From positions 1 through 53,177 of the forward strand of contig JANXXM010000018.1 of NCBI GenBank assembly GCA_025350645.1: a stretch of 53,177 nt of DNA, in the 5' to 3' direction. The number at the start of each line of letters is the position of its first letter. Position 1 is the stretch's first letter. A program made the translations under genes and the position numbers. This document shows positions 44,691 to 53,177 of this stretch, in pieces. This DNA is from Ferruginibacter sp. Lineage in GTDB: Bacteria; Bacteroidota; Bacteroidia; Chitinophagales; Chitinophagaceae. The notes beneath the pieces are model-generated. The model ran no database searches. It saw only the letters and a program-made list of their open reading frames with translations, and was not told the DNA's origin.

Positions 44691-45263
44691 TTAAAAAACC
44701 ATATTATTGAAAGTACTCATAGTACGCTCTAATCCTATTGTTGCAAATCCCTCTATAATTTCTACTGCCTTTTCAATTTTTGCTTTTACAAGAGGAATTT
44801 CAGCAGGCTTCCATTTACTTAAAACAAAATCTGCCTGCATTCCTTTCGGGAAAATATTTCCTATTCCAAAACGCAATTTTGGATATTCATCTGTTCCAAG
44901 AATGGCCTGAATATCTTTTAACCCATTATGACCTGCATGTGTACCTGCTCCTCTAAGCCGTAGTTTTTCTATAGGCAAGGCCAGATCATCTACTATAGTA
45001 AGCGTATTTTCCAGCGGCACTTTTTCTTTATCCATCCAGTACTTAAACGCTCGTCCGCTAAGGTTCATAAAAGTGGTAGGGCATACACATACAAATGTTT
45101 TTCCTTTCCATTTTACTTCTGCAGTGTATGCAAGGCGACTGTCCTTAAACATACCAGCATGTTTTATGGCAAAAGCGTTTACCACATCAAACCCAATATT
45201 GTGGCGGGTATTAGCATATTCATTTCCGGGATTACCCAAGCCAACTATTAGAAATTTTGACAT
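44691..45263 (-). CDS. pth: Peptidyl-tRNA hydrolase
   Basis: Pth releases tRNA from peptidyl-tRNAs dropped by the ribosome. The 190-residue protein has GLGNPGNEYANTRHNIGFD with Asn11 and the catalytic His21, CPTTFMNLSG, TIVDDLALPIEKLRLR with the conserved Asp, and SGGHNGL-type loop GAGTHAGHNGLKDI. The length is normal. Two imperfect direct repeats lie just upstream of its start. Confidence 0.95.
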   Translation of the reverse strand: MSKFLIVGLGNPGNEYANTRHNIGFDVVNAFAIKHAGMFKDSRLAYTAEVKWKGKTFVCVCPTTFMNLSGRAFKYWMDKEKVPLENTLTIVDDLALPIEKLRLRGAGTHAGHNGLKDIQAILGTDEYPKLRFGIGNIFPKGMQADFVLSKWKPAEIPLVKAKIEKAVEIIEGFATIGLERTMSTFNNMVF

Positions 45264-45278
45264 AAATTAGAAAATTAC

Positions 45279-45319
45279 ACACAAAATGTTAGACACCAAA
45301 CACAAATATTAGACACAAG
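45279..45319. repeat. Pair of imperfect direct repeats upstream of pth
   Basis: ACACAAAATGTTAGACACCA (from 45279) and ACACAAATATTAGACACAAG (from 45300) are adjacent near-copies. An ACAAG-T-CTTGT inverted repeat overlaps the second. They could be regulatory sites or chance duplication in AT-rich DNA. Confidence 0.5.
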
Positions 45320-45354
45320 TCTTGTACTTAATATCTAAAAATCTTTATTCTACT

Positions 45355-47901
45355 CTACCCCATTTCATTTAAATACATCTGCAAATCTGCATCGGTCTTT
45401 ATCAATACATCTCTTACTTTGCTGCCCTGGTTTGGCCCCACAATGCCCGCTGCTTCCAGTTGGTCCATAAGCCTGCCTGCACGATTATAACCCAGTTTCA
45501 TTCTTCTTTGCAGCAATGAAGTACTTCCACTCTGGCTGCTCACAATTAAACGTGCTGCATCCTCAAATAGTGCATCCTTATTATTTACATCAAAATCTTT
45601 CCCTTCCATTTCTTTCTCATCCACATATTCCGGCAATAAAAATGCATCGGGATAACCACGCTGTGCCCCAATAAAATCTACAATTTTATCTACTTCCGGT
45701 GTATCTACAAAAGCACATTGTAGCCTTACCACTTCGCCATTATAGCTTATTAGCATATCGCCTTTACCAATTAATTGCTCTGCACCACCGGTATCTAAAA
45801 TAGTGCGGCTATCAATTTTACTGCTTACTTTAAAAGCAATACGTGCAGGAAAATTTGCTTTAATGGTACCCGTAATTATATTTACAGAAGGCCGCTGCGT
45901 AGCAATTATTAAATGAATACCAATTGCCCTTGCAAGCTGTGCCAGCCTGGCTATCGGCATTTCTACCTCTTTACCTGCAGTCATTATAAGATCTGCAAAC
46001 TCATCTACCACCAGTACAATAAATGGTAAAAACTGATGACCTTTTTCCGGATTTAATTTTCGTTGTGCAAATTTTTCATTGTACTCCCGTATATTTCTGC
46101 AACCCGCTTCTTTAAGCAAGTCATAACGGTTATCCATTTCTATACACAATGCATTAAGCGTATGCACCACTTTCTTTGTATCAGTAATAATAGATTCTTC
46201 TTCGCCTGGTAGTTTTGCAAGAAAATGCTTCTCAATGGTTTTGTAAATACTAAGTTCTACTTTTTTAGGATCTACCAATACAAACTTTAACTGAGACGGA
46301 TGTTTTTTATACAATAGCGAAACCAATATTGCATTTAACCCTACAGATTTACCCTGCCCTGTGGCACCTGCCATTAGCAAATGCGGCATGCTGGCAAGAT
46401 CCACAATAAAATTAGTATTATCTATACGTTTGCCAATGGCAATAGGTAACGCAAAAGCACTATGCTTAAATTTATCATCATCCAGCAGGGTGCGCATGCT
46501 CACAATTGTTTTCTTTGCGTTGGGTACTTCTATCCCTATTGTTCCTTTGCCGGGTATGGGCGCAATAATACGTATACCAAGCGCAGCAAGGCTTAGAGCT
46601 ATATCATCTTCCAAGTTTTTTATACGGCTTATTCTTACGCCTGCCGCCGGTATTATTTCATATAAGGTAACTGTAGGCCCTACCGTTGCAGATATTTTTG
46701 AAATATTTATATCGTAATTCTTAAGCGTATTAATAATTTGATTTTTATTATTCTCCAGCTCCTGTGGATCCTGCACTATCTTTTCGCTACCATGATTTTC
46801 TAGTAATTCTATAGAGGGGTATTTATAATCCCGCAGATCTAGCACAGGGTCGTAAAGTTGTAATTTTTTCACATCTTCGGCAGTAATCGTTTTTTCTTCT
46901 TCCAATTCATCGGATACTGTTTTTACTTCCAGTTGCAAACCAGTATTAACCTGTGGTATATATTTTTCAGATGGCGTTATATCAAATTCTTCTTCCTCCT
47001 CCTCATTATTTACAGTAAGAATATCAGTTGGCTTCTTTGGCGCAATTAAAATAGTATTTACAATTCTTGCTCCTCTCTTTTCCTGTGCGTCTTCTTTTTC
47101 TGAGAGAGACAGTTCGTGATCAAATATTGGAGATTGATCTGGAATATCTCCCATGCCTGCATTACCACTTATTACATTTCCTTCGGAAGCATATTGATGG
47201 GTTATTATTTCATCATCCATTACACTTTCATCATTTTGCTGTATCATAGTGCCTGCAATACTTTCAGCAGTATTTATTTTATTTCCATTCCATTTAAAGG
47301 AAGGGTTAAAACGCCATATTACATAACCCAAAAAAGCTATTCCAATAAAACCTACTGTTCCAATTTTACCCATAACATTATACAAATAATCTCTGCACAT
47401 ATCCCCCACTGCACCGCCCCAGGCAAAATCATTTCCCTGCATAATTACCGCTGCAGTTATACTTATGAGTGGCAGACCAATAATTAAATACTTTAAATTT
47501 TTTACAACAGAGAATACTCGTTTCCCAAAAAATAAATTTATACCAATAATAAAAAAGAAGGTGCAAATAAGATAAGACGCCACCCCAAAACCTTTATAAA
47601 TAAGCAAATGAGATATGAATGCACCAAAGGTTCCCATAAGATTGGCTACTTTTGTATCTGTACCCAGCAACAATTTATACCCTTCTTTAAATACCTTGTC
47701 CTGATCTTCATCCCACGTAAATAAATAGGAGGTAAATGCTACAAAAAATAATATGGACAGCAGCAGGCAAATACTGCCTGCAATTTTATGTGTGCGCTCA
47801 TCTTTTAATAGCGCCGTTACCTCTATAGTTTCTTCCTTTTCCTGCTTGAGGGCATCTGCAGCTTTCGTGTTTTTTTTTATTGTTTTGGGTTTCTCCGCCA
47901 T
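45355..47901 (-). CDS. ftsK: DNA translocase FtsK
   Basis: FtsK pumps DNA during chromosome segregation and activates dimer resolution at dif. The 848-residue protein has four transmembrane helices (about 40-200), an acidic linker of moderate length (about 225-350), the alpha/beta motor with Walker A in GATGQGKSVG (Lys518), Walker B IVLVVDEFADLIM, HLIIATQRPSVNIITG, and a C-terminal gamma domain with the LLQRRMKLGYNRAGRLMDQL winged helix. All parts needed for translocation are present. It lies upstream of pth on the same strand, 91 bp away. Confidence 0.95.
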   Translation of the reverse strand: MAEKPKTIKKNTKAADALKQEKEETIEVTALLKDERTHKIAGSICLLLSILFFVAFTSYLFTWDEDQDKVFKEGYKLLLGTDTKVANLMGTFGAFISHLLIYKGFGVASYLICTFFFIIGINLFFGKRVFSVVKNLKYLIIGLPLISITAAVIMQGNDFAWGGAVGDMCRDYLYNVMGKIGTVGFIGIAFLGYVIWRFNPSFKWNGNKINTAESIAGTMIQQNDESVMDDEIITHQYASEGNVISGNAGMGDIPDQSPIFDHELSLSEKEDAQEKRGARIVNTILIAPKKPTDILTVNNEEEEEEFDITPSEKYIPQVNTGLQLEVKTVSDELEEEKTITAEDVKKLQLYDPVLDLRDYKYPSIELLENHGSEKIVQDPQELENNKNQIINTLKNYDINISKISATVGPTVTLYEIIPAAGVRISRIKNLEDDIALSLAALGIRIIAPIPGKGTIGIEVPNAKKTIVSMRTLLDDDKFKHSAFALPIAIGKRIDNTNFIVDLASMPHLLMAGATGQGKSVGLNAILVSLLYKKHPSQLKFVLVDPKKVELSIYKTIEKHFLAKLPGEEESIITDTKKVVHTLNALCIEMDNRYDLLKEAGCRNIREYNEKFAQRKLNPEKGHQFLPFIVLVVDEFADLIMTAGKEVEMPIARLAQLARAIGIHLIIATQRPSVNIITGTIKANFPARIAFKVSSKIDSRTILDTGGAEQLIGKGDMLISYNGEVVRLQCAFVDTPEVDKIVDFIGAQRGYPDAFLLPEYVDEKEMEGKDFDVNNKDALFEDAARLIVSSQSGSTSLLQRRMKLGYNRAGRLMDQLEAAGIVGPNQGSKVRDVLIKTDADLQMYLNEMG

Positions 47902-48002
47902 ATAATTAAAGATAATAAAACAGATGCTTTTTATACAAAAAACGGTGTGAAAAAAGCATCCTTTGAGCGAAATTATGTAGGTTTGAGAGTAAACACACTG
48001 TT

Positions 48003-49907
48003 TTGAAATATATTTTTTTATTACTCTTTTTTATTTTAGCAGCAAATTGTATCACAGCACAGGTTGCCGGAGATAGCACAGTGTGTGATGCGGGTTGCAT
48101 TTTTACAATAGAAAAAACCGATGCTAAAACATTTTACTTTATAGATAACAATACCAATGCTAATCCGGAAAATATTCAGCAGCAGCATTTTTCGCCACTT
48201 TCCTCTTTTTCCGAAAGAAACAAAATACCTAATAAACTAGTTACAAAAACAATCTGGCTATCTTTTGCATGTAATAATTCTTTAGATAAAAATGCAGATG
48301 TTTTCTTTTACCCCGGCTATCTATTTAACAGCATTGCATTGTACAAAAAAAATAAACAAGGCAACCTGGATATGGTTTTTAATGATGCTTCTTCAGGTTT
48401 TATACCTATACAATTACATGCAAAAGAGTTAAACATTTATTTTATTAAACTTAAAATGTTTAAACTAAAATATAATAGAATAAGAGCTGTATTGATTAAC
48501 AAAGATTATTTGAACGAATATAAATATAACCTGGATGCTCCCTATAACGAAACCAACAATGGCATGAAGCTGGTGAGTGGGATGCTTTTATTGATGGTAA
48601 TGTTTACGCTGGTGAATTTTATCATATCCAGGCGGGCAGAATTTTTCTACAATTTTTTATATAGCGTGCTCATGTTTTTTCTTATTTTTCTAAACGCTTT
48701 CCTGGTTCGTTCCTCTGGGTGGATAGGTGGTTTTTTTTCTGCCTGGCTGGATCTGTTGTTACTCATTGCAGCTACACTCGCTTATATACAATTTGTAATT
48801 ATTTTTTTAAGCACCACTATACAAAACAACTGGTTAAACAAATTTTTAAGATTCGAAAAAATTACTATTGTTATTTTAATGGCAGTGTACACATACCTGC
48901 ATTTTTTTACCAACACTTTTAACCCGCAGGAAATACTGGAGAATGTGATGAAGATTTTTATGCTTATTGCCGCTATTATTTATATTATTGCGGCTTTAAA
49001 AGAAAAAAATAAATTAGTTAATTACCTGGTGGCGGGCACTGCAATTCAAATCGTTTTTTATATTTTATCATTTGTTATTTTATTAATTGCTGGTACGCAA
49101 ACCAATCTTTTTACCTCAGCCAGTTTTTATTTTTGTATAGGCATTATTGCATCTGTAGTGTTTTATATAATGGGGCTTACTTATAAAACCAGGCAGGAAT
49201 TTATAGAAAAAATTAATGAGCGCCAAGCCATGAAACTTGAGATGGAAAAGAAAGAATTTGAAAAACAACTGGAAGTGATTAATGCAAGGCAAAATGAGCG
49301 TAACCGTATAAGTGCAGATATGCATGACGACCTTGGATCCGGCATGACTACCATAAGATTATACAGTGAAATAGCCCTTAATAAAATGGGCGAAAATAAA
49401 ATTCCTGAGGTAGAAAAAATTTCCAATTCTGCAAATGATTTACTCAATAAAATGAATGCCATTATCTGGAGTATGAGCAGCAGCAACGACACTTTCAGCA
49501 ATATGGCTGCCTACATTCGCAGCTATACCATTGGTTATTGCGAAGATAATAATATAGTATGCGAAATAGAGCTGCCTAAAACAATACCAGACCTCGTAGT
49601 AAGCGGAGAAATAAGAAGGAATGTATTTTTAGTAGTAAAAGAAGCACTGCATAATATTGTAAAACATTCAGGTGCGGGCAATGTGTTGCTAACACTTTTG
49701 GAAAAAGATAATAAAATGGTTTTTACTATACATGATAATGGCAAAGGAATAGACCTTAGTAAACCCCGTGCTTTTGGCAATGGCCTGCGCAATATGAAAA
49801 AAAGAATGGAAGATCTTGGTATTGAATTTATGATTGAAAATAAAGAAGGAACATTAATTACCATGAAGTATGACTTGGAAAAAGGATTTACGCCTGTAGA
49901 AATATAG
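48003..49907 (+). CDS. 7TM sensor histidine kinase (NarX/LytS-like catalytic core)
   Basis: The 634-residue protein begins at a TTG (no ATG near) with a signal peptide (about 1-20, ending CITAQ). An extracytoplasmic domain (about 21-180) resembles 7TMR-DISMED2, seven transmembrane helices follow (about 190-395), then a coiled coil (REFIEKINERQAMKLEMEKK) and a HisKA_3 domain with RISADMHDDLGSGMTT (His441). A HATPase domain follows with EALHNIVKHSG, DNGKGID and GNGLRNM. It should sense an extracellular or membrane signal. No response regulator lies beside it in the window. Confidence 0.88.
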   Translation: MKYIFLLLFFILAANCITAQVAGDSTVCDAGCIFTIEKTDAKTFYFIDNNTNANPENIQQQHFSPLSSFSERNKIPNKLVTKTIWLSFACNNSLDKNADVFFYPGYLFNSIALYKKNKQGNLDMVFNDASSGFIPIQLHAKELNIYFIKLKMFKLKYNRIRAVLINKDYLNEYKYNLDAPYNETNNGMKLVSGMLLLMVMFTLVNFIISRRAEFFYNFLYSVLMFFLIFLNAFLVRSSGWIGGFFSAWLDLLLLIAATLAYIQFVIIFLSTTIQNNWLNKFLRFEKITIVILMAVYTYLHFFTNTFNPQEILENVMKIFMLIAAIIYIIAALKEKNKLVNYLVAGTAIQIVFYILSFVILLIAGTQTNLFTSASFYFCIGIIASVVFYIMGLTYKTRQEFIEKINERQAMKLEMEKKEFEKQLEVINARQNERNRISADMHDDLGSGMTTIRLYSEIALNKMGENKIPEVEKISNSANDLLNKMNAIIWSMSSSNDTFSNMAAYIRSYTIGYCEDNNIVCEIELPKTIPDLVVSGEIRRNVFLVVKEALHNIVKHSGAGNVLLTLLEKDNKMVFTIHDNGKGIDLSKPRAFGNGLRNMKKRMEDLGIEFMIENKEGTLITMKYDLEKGFTPVEI

Positions 49908-49911
49908 TTGT

Positions 49912-50313
49912 TTAAACAGCAGCATTATTTTTTCTAAAAAAAGATAACAATAAAAATATCCAACCGGTAATAAAAAAAACGCCGCCCAGCGGTGTGATAG
50001 CACCAATCCCATTATATTTATCTGCAGCTATGGTTTGAAAATATACAAGGCAATACAACGAACCACAGAACACAATAATACCTGCAATAAATAATTTGCC
50101 TGCCCATATTGTAATTTTAAATGTAAAATGGGCATATAAAATACCAGTAATCAGTAAGGCAAAGGCATGATAAAACTGATATTTCACGGCAGTTTCAAAA
50201 ATGACAAGTGCTGGTACAGTTATTTTTTCTTTAAGCCCATGTGCAGCAAATGCACCCAGCATTACTGCAAGTGCAGCAACGATGGCTCCCGCTTTTAAAA
50301 AACCTTTGTGCAT
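49912..50313 (-). CDS. DUF423 membrane protein
   Basis: The 133-residue protein has four transmembrane helices and the DUF423 signature MLGAFAAHGLKEKI near 19-32, with YQFYHAFALL and TPLGGVFFITGW later. The function is unknown. It lies 3 bp downstream of the shikimate kinase gene and ends 4 bp from the histidine-kinase stop on the other strand. Confidence 0.92.
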   Translation of the reverse strand: MHKGFLKAGAIVAALAVMLGAFAAHGLKEKITVPALVIFETAVKYQFYHAFALLITGILYAHFTFKITIWAGKLFIAGIIVFCGSLYCLVYFQTIAADKYNGIGAITPLGGVFFITGWIFLLLSFFRKNNAAV

Positions 50314-50316
50314 AGT

Positions 50317-50820
50317 TTACATTAGTTTTTGTACGATACTAAATCCATTTCTGTGTAATTGCGAAGCAGGTAAAATTATACTTGCTTTTTCATAAAAAGG
50401 CTTACGCTCCGCTAATTTATTTTGTATAAATTCTTTTAAAGATATTCCACTATGTATTAATAAAAGTGGCCTTGGCTTTTTATCATTTATTACATGATGG
50501 TAAATATTATCTGCAGTTTCATCTAAAAAAATAGAAGTACCGTTTTTATTCATCCAATCCATATTATCAAAATAACATGCGGTGCCTCCGCCACAGGCAA
50601 TAATGCAGTTATCCAGTATTTCAGTATTTCTTAAAACAGCAGCTTCTTTTTCCCGGAAATATGCTTCTCCGTTTTTAAAAAAAATATCATTTACGGTCAT
50701 TCGTTCTTCTGCTTCAATTAAATGATCAAGATCGTAAAAAGCAAAGCCATTATCTGCTGCCCACAGCATTCCCAGGTATGATTTACCACTGCCCATAAAG
50801 CCTGTGAGATAATAACGCAT
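50317..50820 (-). CDS. aroK: Shikimate kinase
   Basis: Shikimate kinase phosphorylates shikimate in aromatic amino-acid synthesis. From the ATG at 50820 the protein has 167 residues, with Walker A GFMGSGKSYLG at 6-16, the DLDHLIEAEE substrate-binding segment, FREKEAAVLR and CGGGTACYFDNMDWM. The in-frame ATG three codons upstream is less likely. It forms a short unit with the DUF423 gene. Confidence 0.92.
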   Translation of the reverse strand: MRYYLTGFMGSGKSYLGMLWAADNGFAFYDLDHLIEAEERMTVNDIFFKNGEAYFREKEAAVLRNTEILDNCIIACGGGTACYFDNMDWMNKNGTSIFLDETADNIYHHVINDKKPRPLLLIHSGISLKEFIQNKLAERKPFYEKASIILPASQLHRNGFSIVQKLM

Positions 50821-50956
50821 GTGGTACAAAGCTAAAGCCTAAAGCGTACAATATAAAAGGTTTTTTATAGAGAAAGATAAAGCCGGAATAGCAATAACTA
50901 GTTTAGGTATAATTATCATTTTAGTAAAAAAAGAAATTACCTCGAGTAAAATTTAT

Positions 50957-51598
50957 TTAAGATTTTTTCTTAAAATCCCCTCGTTTCCATGCCTTTATAA
51001 ATTCGCTCCAAGCAAATGGATTAAAAATATTTTGTGGTGCAATTTGCCCTGCATAAGAAAGCTTGCCGGAATATTGTCTTAAATACTGATTGGAAGCTTC
51101 TCTTCCATCTGCAGGAAGTGAGCTTGCCAATATGCGCCTTGTAGCTGCATTATTATTTCTTTGAGCCAGCACAATGTCATCATCGGGTACTTTTGTATTT
51201 ACAAAATCTCTCTCAAACTGCTCCCTGGTAAGGCGTGGTCGTATAATGGTTGCAGGAAGGTAAATCGTATCTGTAACCATTAACTGGATAATGCTGTGCT
51301 GGTTTCCTTTAATGTCTTTGCTTATGCTTACCGTAACGGGTTTGTAACCAATGCTGGTAAATTCTACCTGGTCTCCTTTAAGCACCACAATACTAAAAAC
51401 TCCTTTATCGTTGGAAATGGTACCACGGTTTTGTCCTTTTACTACAATACTTGCACTGGGTATTCCTATCAAACTATCTGCCGTCATTACCACACCATAC
51501 AATTGTACAACGGAGTCTTTAAAAGTCTCAAACTGTGCTTTTGCAGCACCTGGCAAAAAGAAAGAAGCAATAAATAAGTATCGTAAAAATTTCTTCAT
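50957..51598 (-). CDS. Secreted protein with CarboxypepD_reg-like domain
   Basis: The 213-residue protein has a signal peptide (about 1-21) and a carboxypeptidase-regulatory-like (CarboxypepD_reg) beta-sandwich at about 30-110, with VVMTADSLIGIPSASIVVKG, RGTISNDKGVFSIVV and VEFTSIGYKPVTV. This module is common at the start of TonB-dependent receptors. Here it stands alone, followed by a charged tail (RPRLTREQFERDF, TRRILASSLPADGREAS), with no receptor nearby. The function is unknown. Confidence 0.85.
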   Translation of the reverse strand: MKKFLRYLFIASFFLPGAAKAQFETFKDSVVQLYGVVMTADSLIGIPSASIVVKGQNRGTISNDKGVFSIVVLKGDQVEFTSIGYKPVTVSISKDIKGNQHSIIQLMVTDTIYLPATIIRPRLTREQFERDFVNTKVPDDDIVLAQRNNNAATRRILASSLPADGREASNQYLRQYSGKLSYAGQIAPQNIFNPFAWSEFIKAWKRGDFKKKS

Positions 51599-51781
51599 GT
51601 AAATAAGTAATAAATTCTTTTATGCCCGGCTAATCTTATAAAGAATTAGATAAACAAAGTACGGGCTTCATTGTTTAATTTTACCAACTCATAAGTTTTT
51701 TAACAATTAATTGAATACATAATTTACACATGGATAAATAAAAATATCCATTTATAGGTACAAAAATTTACAACTAAAGAT

Positions 51782-52894
51782 ATGACAAAAGATGATATAC
51801 TAAAAGCACTAAGCAATGTGCAGGAACCAGATTTGGGAAAAGATTTGGTAACCTTAAATATGGTACAGGATGTAGTAATAACGGGAAATAATGTTTCTTT
51901 TACAGTAGTGCTTACCACACCTGCCTGCCCTATGAAAGATCTTATTCAAAATGCCTGTATAAATGCAGTAAAGCTATTGGTAAATAAAGAAGCAGCGGTT
52001 ACTGTAAACTTTACCAGTAATACCAGCAGCAATAGAAAAGATGCAGGTACACTGCTTGCTGGTGTAAAAAATATTATTGCTGTAGTAAGTGGAAAAGGAG
52101 GCGTAGGAAAAAGTACAGTGGCGGCAAACCTTGCACTGGCGCTAGCTGGCGATGGCGCAAAAGTAGGATTGATGGATGCAGATATATATGGCCCAAGCCA
52201 GCACATTATGTTTGGAGTGCGGGGAGAGCGGCCAATGATGAAAGATAATGGCGGCAAAGGATTAATAGTACCCATAGAAAAATTTGGCATAAAACTGATG
52301 AGCATTGGTTTGCTGATAGATGAAAAGCAGGCAGTAGTTTGGCGTGGCCCGATGGTGAGCAGTGCTATTAAACAATTTGTAAGTGATGTAGACTGGGGAG
52401 AGCTGGATTACTTAATTATTGATATGCCACCAGGCACAGGCGATATTCATTTAACAATTGTGCAAACCGTACCGGTAACTGGTGTTATTGTCGTAACCAC
52501 CCCACAATTAATAGCACTGGCAGATGCTAAAAAAGGGATAGCAATGTTTTCTCAGGCACAGTTAAAAGTACCAGTAATAGGGCTTGTAGAAAACATGAGT
52601 TATTTTACTCCAACAGAGTTTACAGAAAATCCGCAGGATGCTGCACATAAATATTACATTTTTGGTAAAGATGGTGGCAAACAACTGGCAGAAGAATTTG
52701 ATATTCCTTTTCTCGGGCAAATACCTATTATGCAAAATATAAGAGAGGGTGGAGATATTGGGGTGCCTGTAATGGTGAGCGATGATGAAATAAGCAAGAA
52801 AGCCTTTGAAGAATTTACCGCCAATGCTGTGAGAGGAATATCGATGCGCAATGCAAATATACCTACTACAGAAATACAGGAAGTATTGGTTTAA
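51782..52894 (+). CDS. Mrp/ApbC-type iron-sulfur carrier ATPase
   Basis: The 370-residue protein has an N-terminal MIP18/DUF59 domain (about 1-80, with VQEPDLGKDLVTLNMV and TPACPMKD) and a ParA-like ATPase with the deviant Walker A SGKGGVGKST, DADIYGPSQH and IDMPPGTGDIHLT. The CxxC cluster-binding motif that ApbC proteins carry after NMSYF is replaced by NMSYFTPTEF, as in other Bacteroidota members as far as I recall. It probably loads or transfers Fe-S clusters. Confidence 0.9.
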   Translation: MTKDDILKALSNVQEPDLGKDLVTLNMVQDVVITGNNVSFTVVLTTPACPMKDLIQNACINAVKLLVNKEAAVTVNFTSNTSSNRKDAGTLLAGVKNIIAVVSGKGGVGKSTVAANLALALAGDGAKVGLMDADIYGPSQHIMFGVRGERPMMKDNGGKGLIVPIEKFGIKLMSIGLLIDEKQAVVWRGPMVSSAIKQFVSDVDWGELDYLIIDMPPGTGDIHLTIVQTVPVTGVIVVTTPQLIALADAKKGIAMFSQAQLKVPVIGLVENMSYFTPTEFTENPQDAAHKYYIFGKDGGKQLAEEFDIPFLGQIPIMQNIREGGDIGVPVMVSDDEISKKAFEEFTANAVRGISMRNANIPTTEIQEVLV

Positions 52895-53177
52895 TTTTTT
52901 AAAAAAAATAATTTAAAAATTTCGGCAAATCTTTGTTGAATTAAAATGGGTAGGGCATTAAAATTTTGATTGGTAATTGCAGGCAATTGTAATCATTAGC
53001 AGGATTGGATTTTATTTACCAATTTCAAAATAATTAAAATAGGTAATGTAGTCAAAAATGGTTGGTGATTTTATCATTTTTGTTTTGAAATTTTGCATAA
53101 TCAATCAAAAGAATAGTAGGCTCTGCTGAGGAGCAACCTATGAGCAATATGGTTGATGCTAAACGATAAAAGGAGTT
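52895..53177. other. Right-end non-coding region
   Basis: No complete gene is seen. The first 200 bp are AT-rich. The last 70 bp (from about 53110) are richer in G and C, with GCTC-TGCTGAG-GAGC forming a short hairpin near 53120. A 9-codon ORF beginning MSNMVDA follows, and then AAGGAG, a strong Shine-Dalgarno-like run unusual for this phylum. It could be a leader of a gene lying just outside, an RNA element or a mobile-element end. Confidence 0.4.

Noticed and set aside
1-53177. tRNA, rRNA, CRISPR arrays, integrons, phage genes
   Set aside because: No cloverleaf-like segments, regularly spaced repeats or phage structural genes were recognised by eye; a tRNAscan/Infernal run would be decisive.

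Overview
The window is an AT-rich chromosomal segment of a Bacteroidota bacterium, most likely a member of the Chitinophagaceae. The evidence is a gldB gliding lipoprotein, DUF4783 and DUF5683 proteins, a Bat-type VWA/MoxR/DUF58 cluster, an ECF sigma factor followed by a membrane/beta-barrel protein, and TAnnTTTG promoter boxes with few Shine-Dalgarno sequences. Most of the window is ordinary housekeeping DNA with short intergenic gaps. I saw no tRNA, rRNA, CRISPR array or prophage.

Layout. Positions 1-4.5 kb hold the start of a possible transposase, fusA (EF-G), a DUF4337 membrane protein, a tiny His/Ala-rich protein and a frameshifted, divergent rpsL; rpsG is absent and the str operon is split. 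Positions 4.7-8.4 kb hold two unrelated-subfamily isocitrate dehydrogenases with a VapBC toxin-antitoxin pair and an NTF2-like protein between them; vapBC lies 6 bp upstream of the first icd. Positions 8.9-10.6 kb hold rnc and gpsA. Positions 10.9-15.9 kb form an envelope cluster: LtaS-like sulfatase-fold transferase, GT2, PAP2 phosphatase and GT39. Positions 16-22.2 kb hold a CBS/CorC transporter-like protein, rsgA and a four-gene MoxR-DUF58-BatD-like-BatA set.

Positions 22.4-23.7 kb carry an AAA ATPase/DUF4143 gene with a PD-(D/E)XK-like C-terminal motif, packed between two nearly identical long palindromes. This is the best candidate in the window for an unusual mobile or self-recognising element. 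Positions 23.7-32.6 kb hold nadE, gldB, a fatty-acid desaturase, apaG, a SUI1-family factor, nadC, a DUF4783 protein, gpmI and an oxidoreductase. Positions 32.8-37.5 kb hold an ECF sigma factor, a putative trans-envelope partner, a lipoprotein and uvrC. Positions 37.6-42.1 kb hold a phosphoesterase, a flavin reductase, parA, parB and a DUF5683 protein. Positions 42.2-52.9 kb hold a META lipoprotein, an e(P4)-type phosphatase, a FAH-family hydrolase, pth, ftsK, a 7TM-type histidine kinase, a DUF423 protein, a shikimate kinase, a CarboxypepD-reg-like protein and an Mrp ATPase.

The main themes are translation (fusA, rpsL, rsgA, pth, SUI1 factor, rnc), central metabolism (two icd, gpmI, gpsA, nadC, nadE), chromosome maintenance (parAB, ftsK, uvrC) and envelope building. 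The points most worth checking are the palindrome-flanked ATPase cassette, the broken and divergent rpsL, the toxin-antitoxin pair fused to an icd transcription unit, and a possible sigma-54 promoter in front of the His-rich protein. All calls were made by reading the sequence, without database searches.
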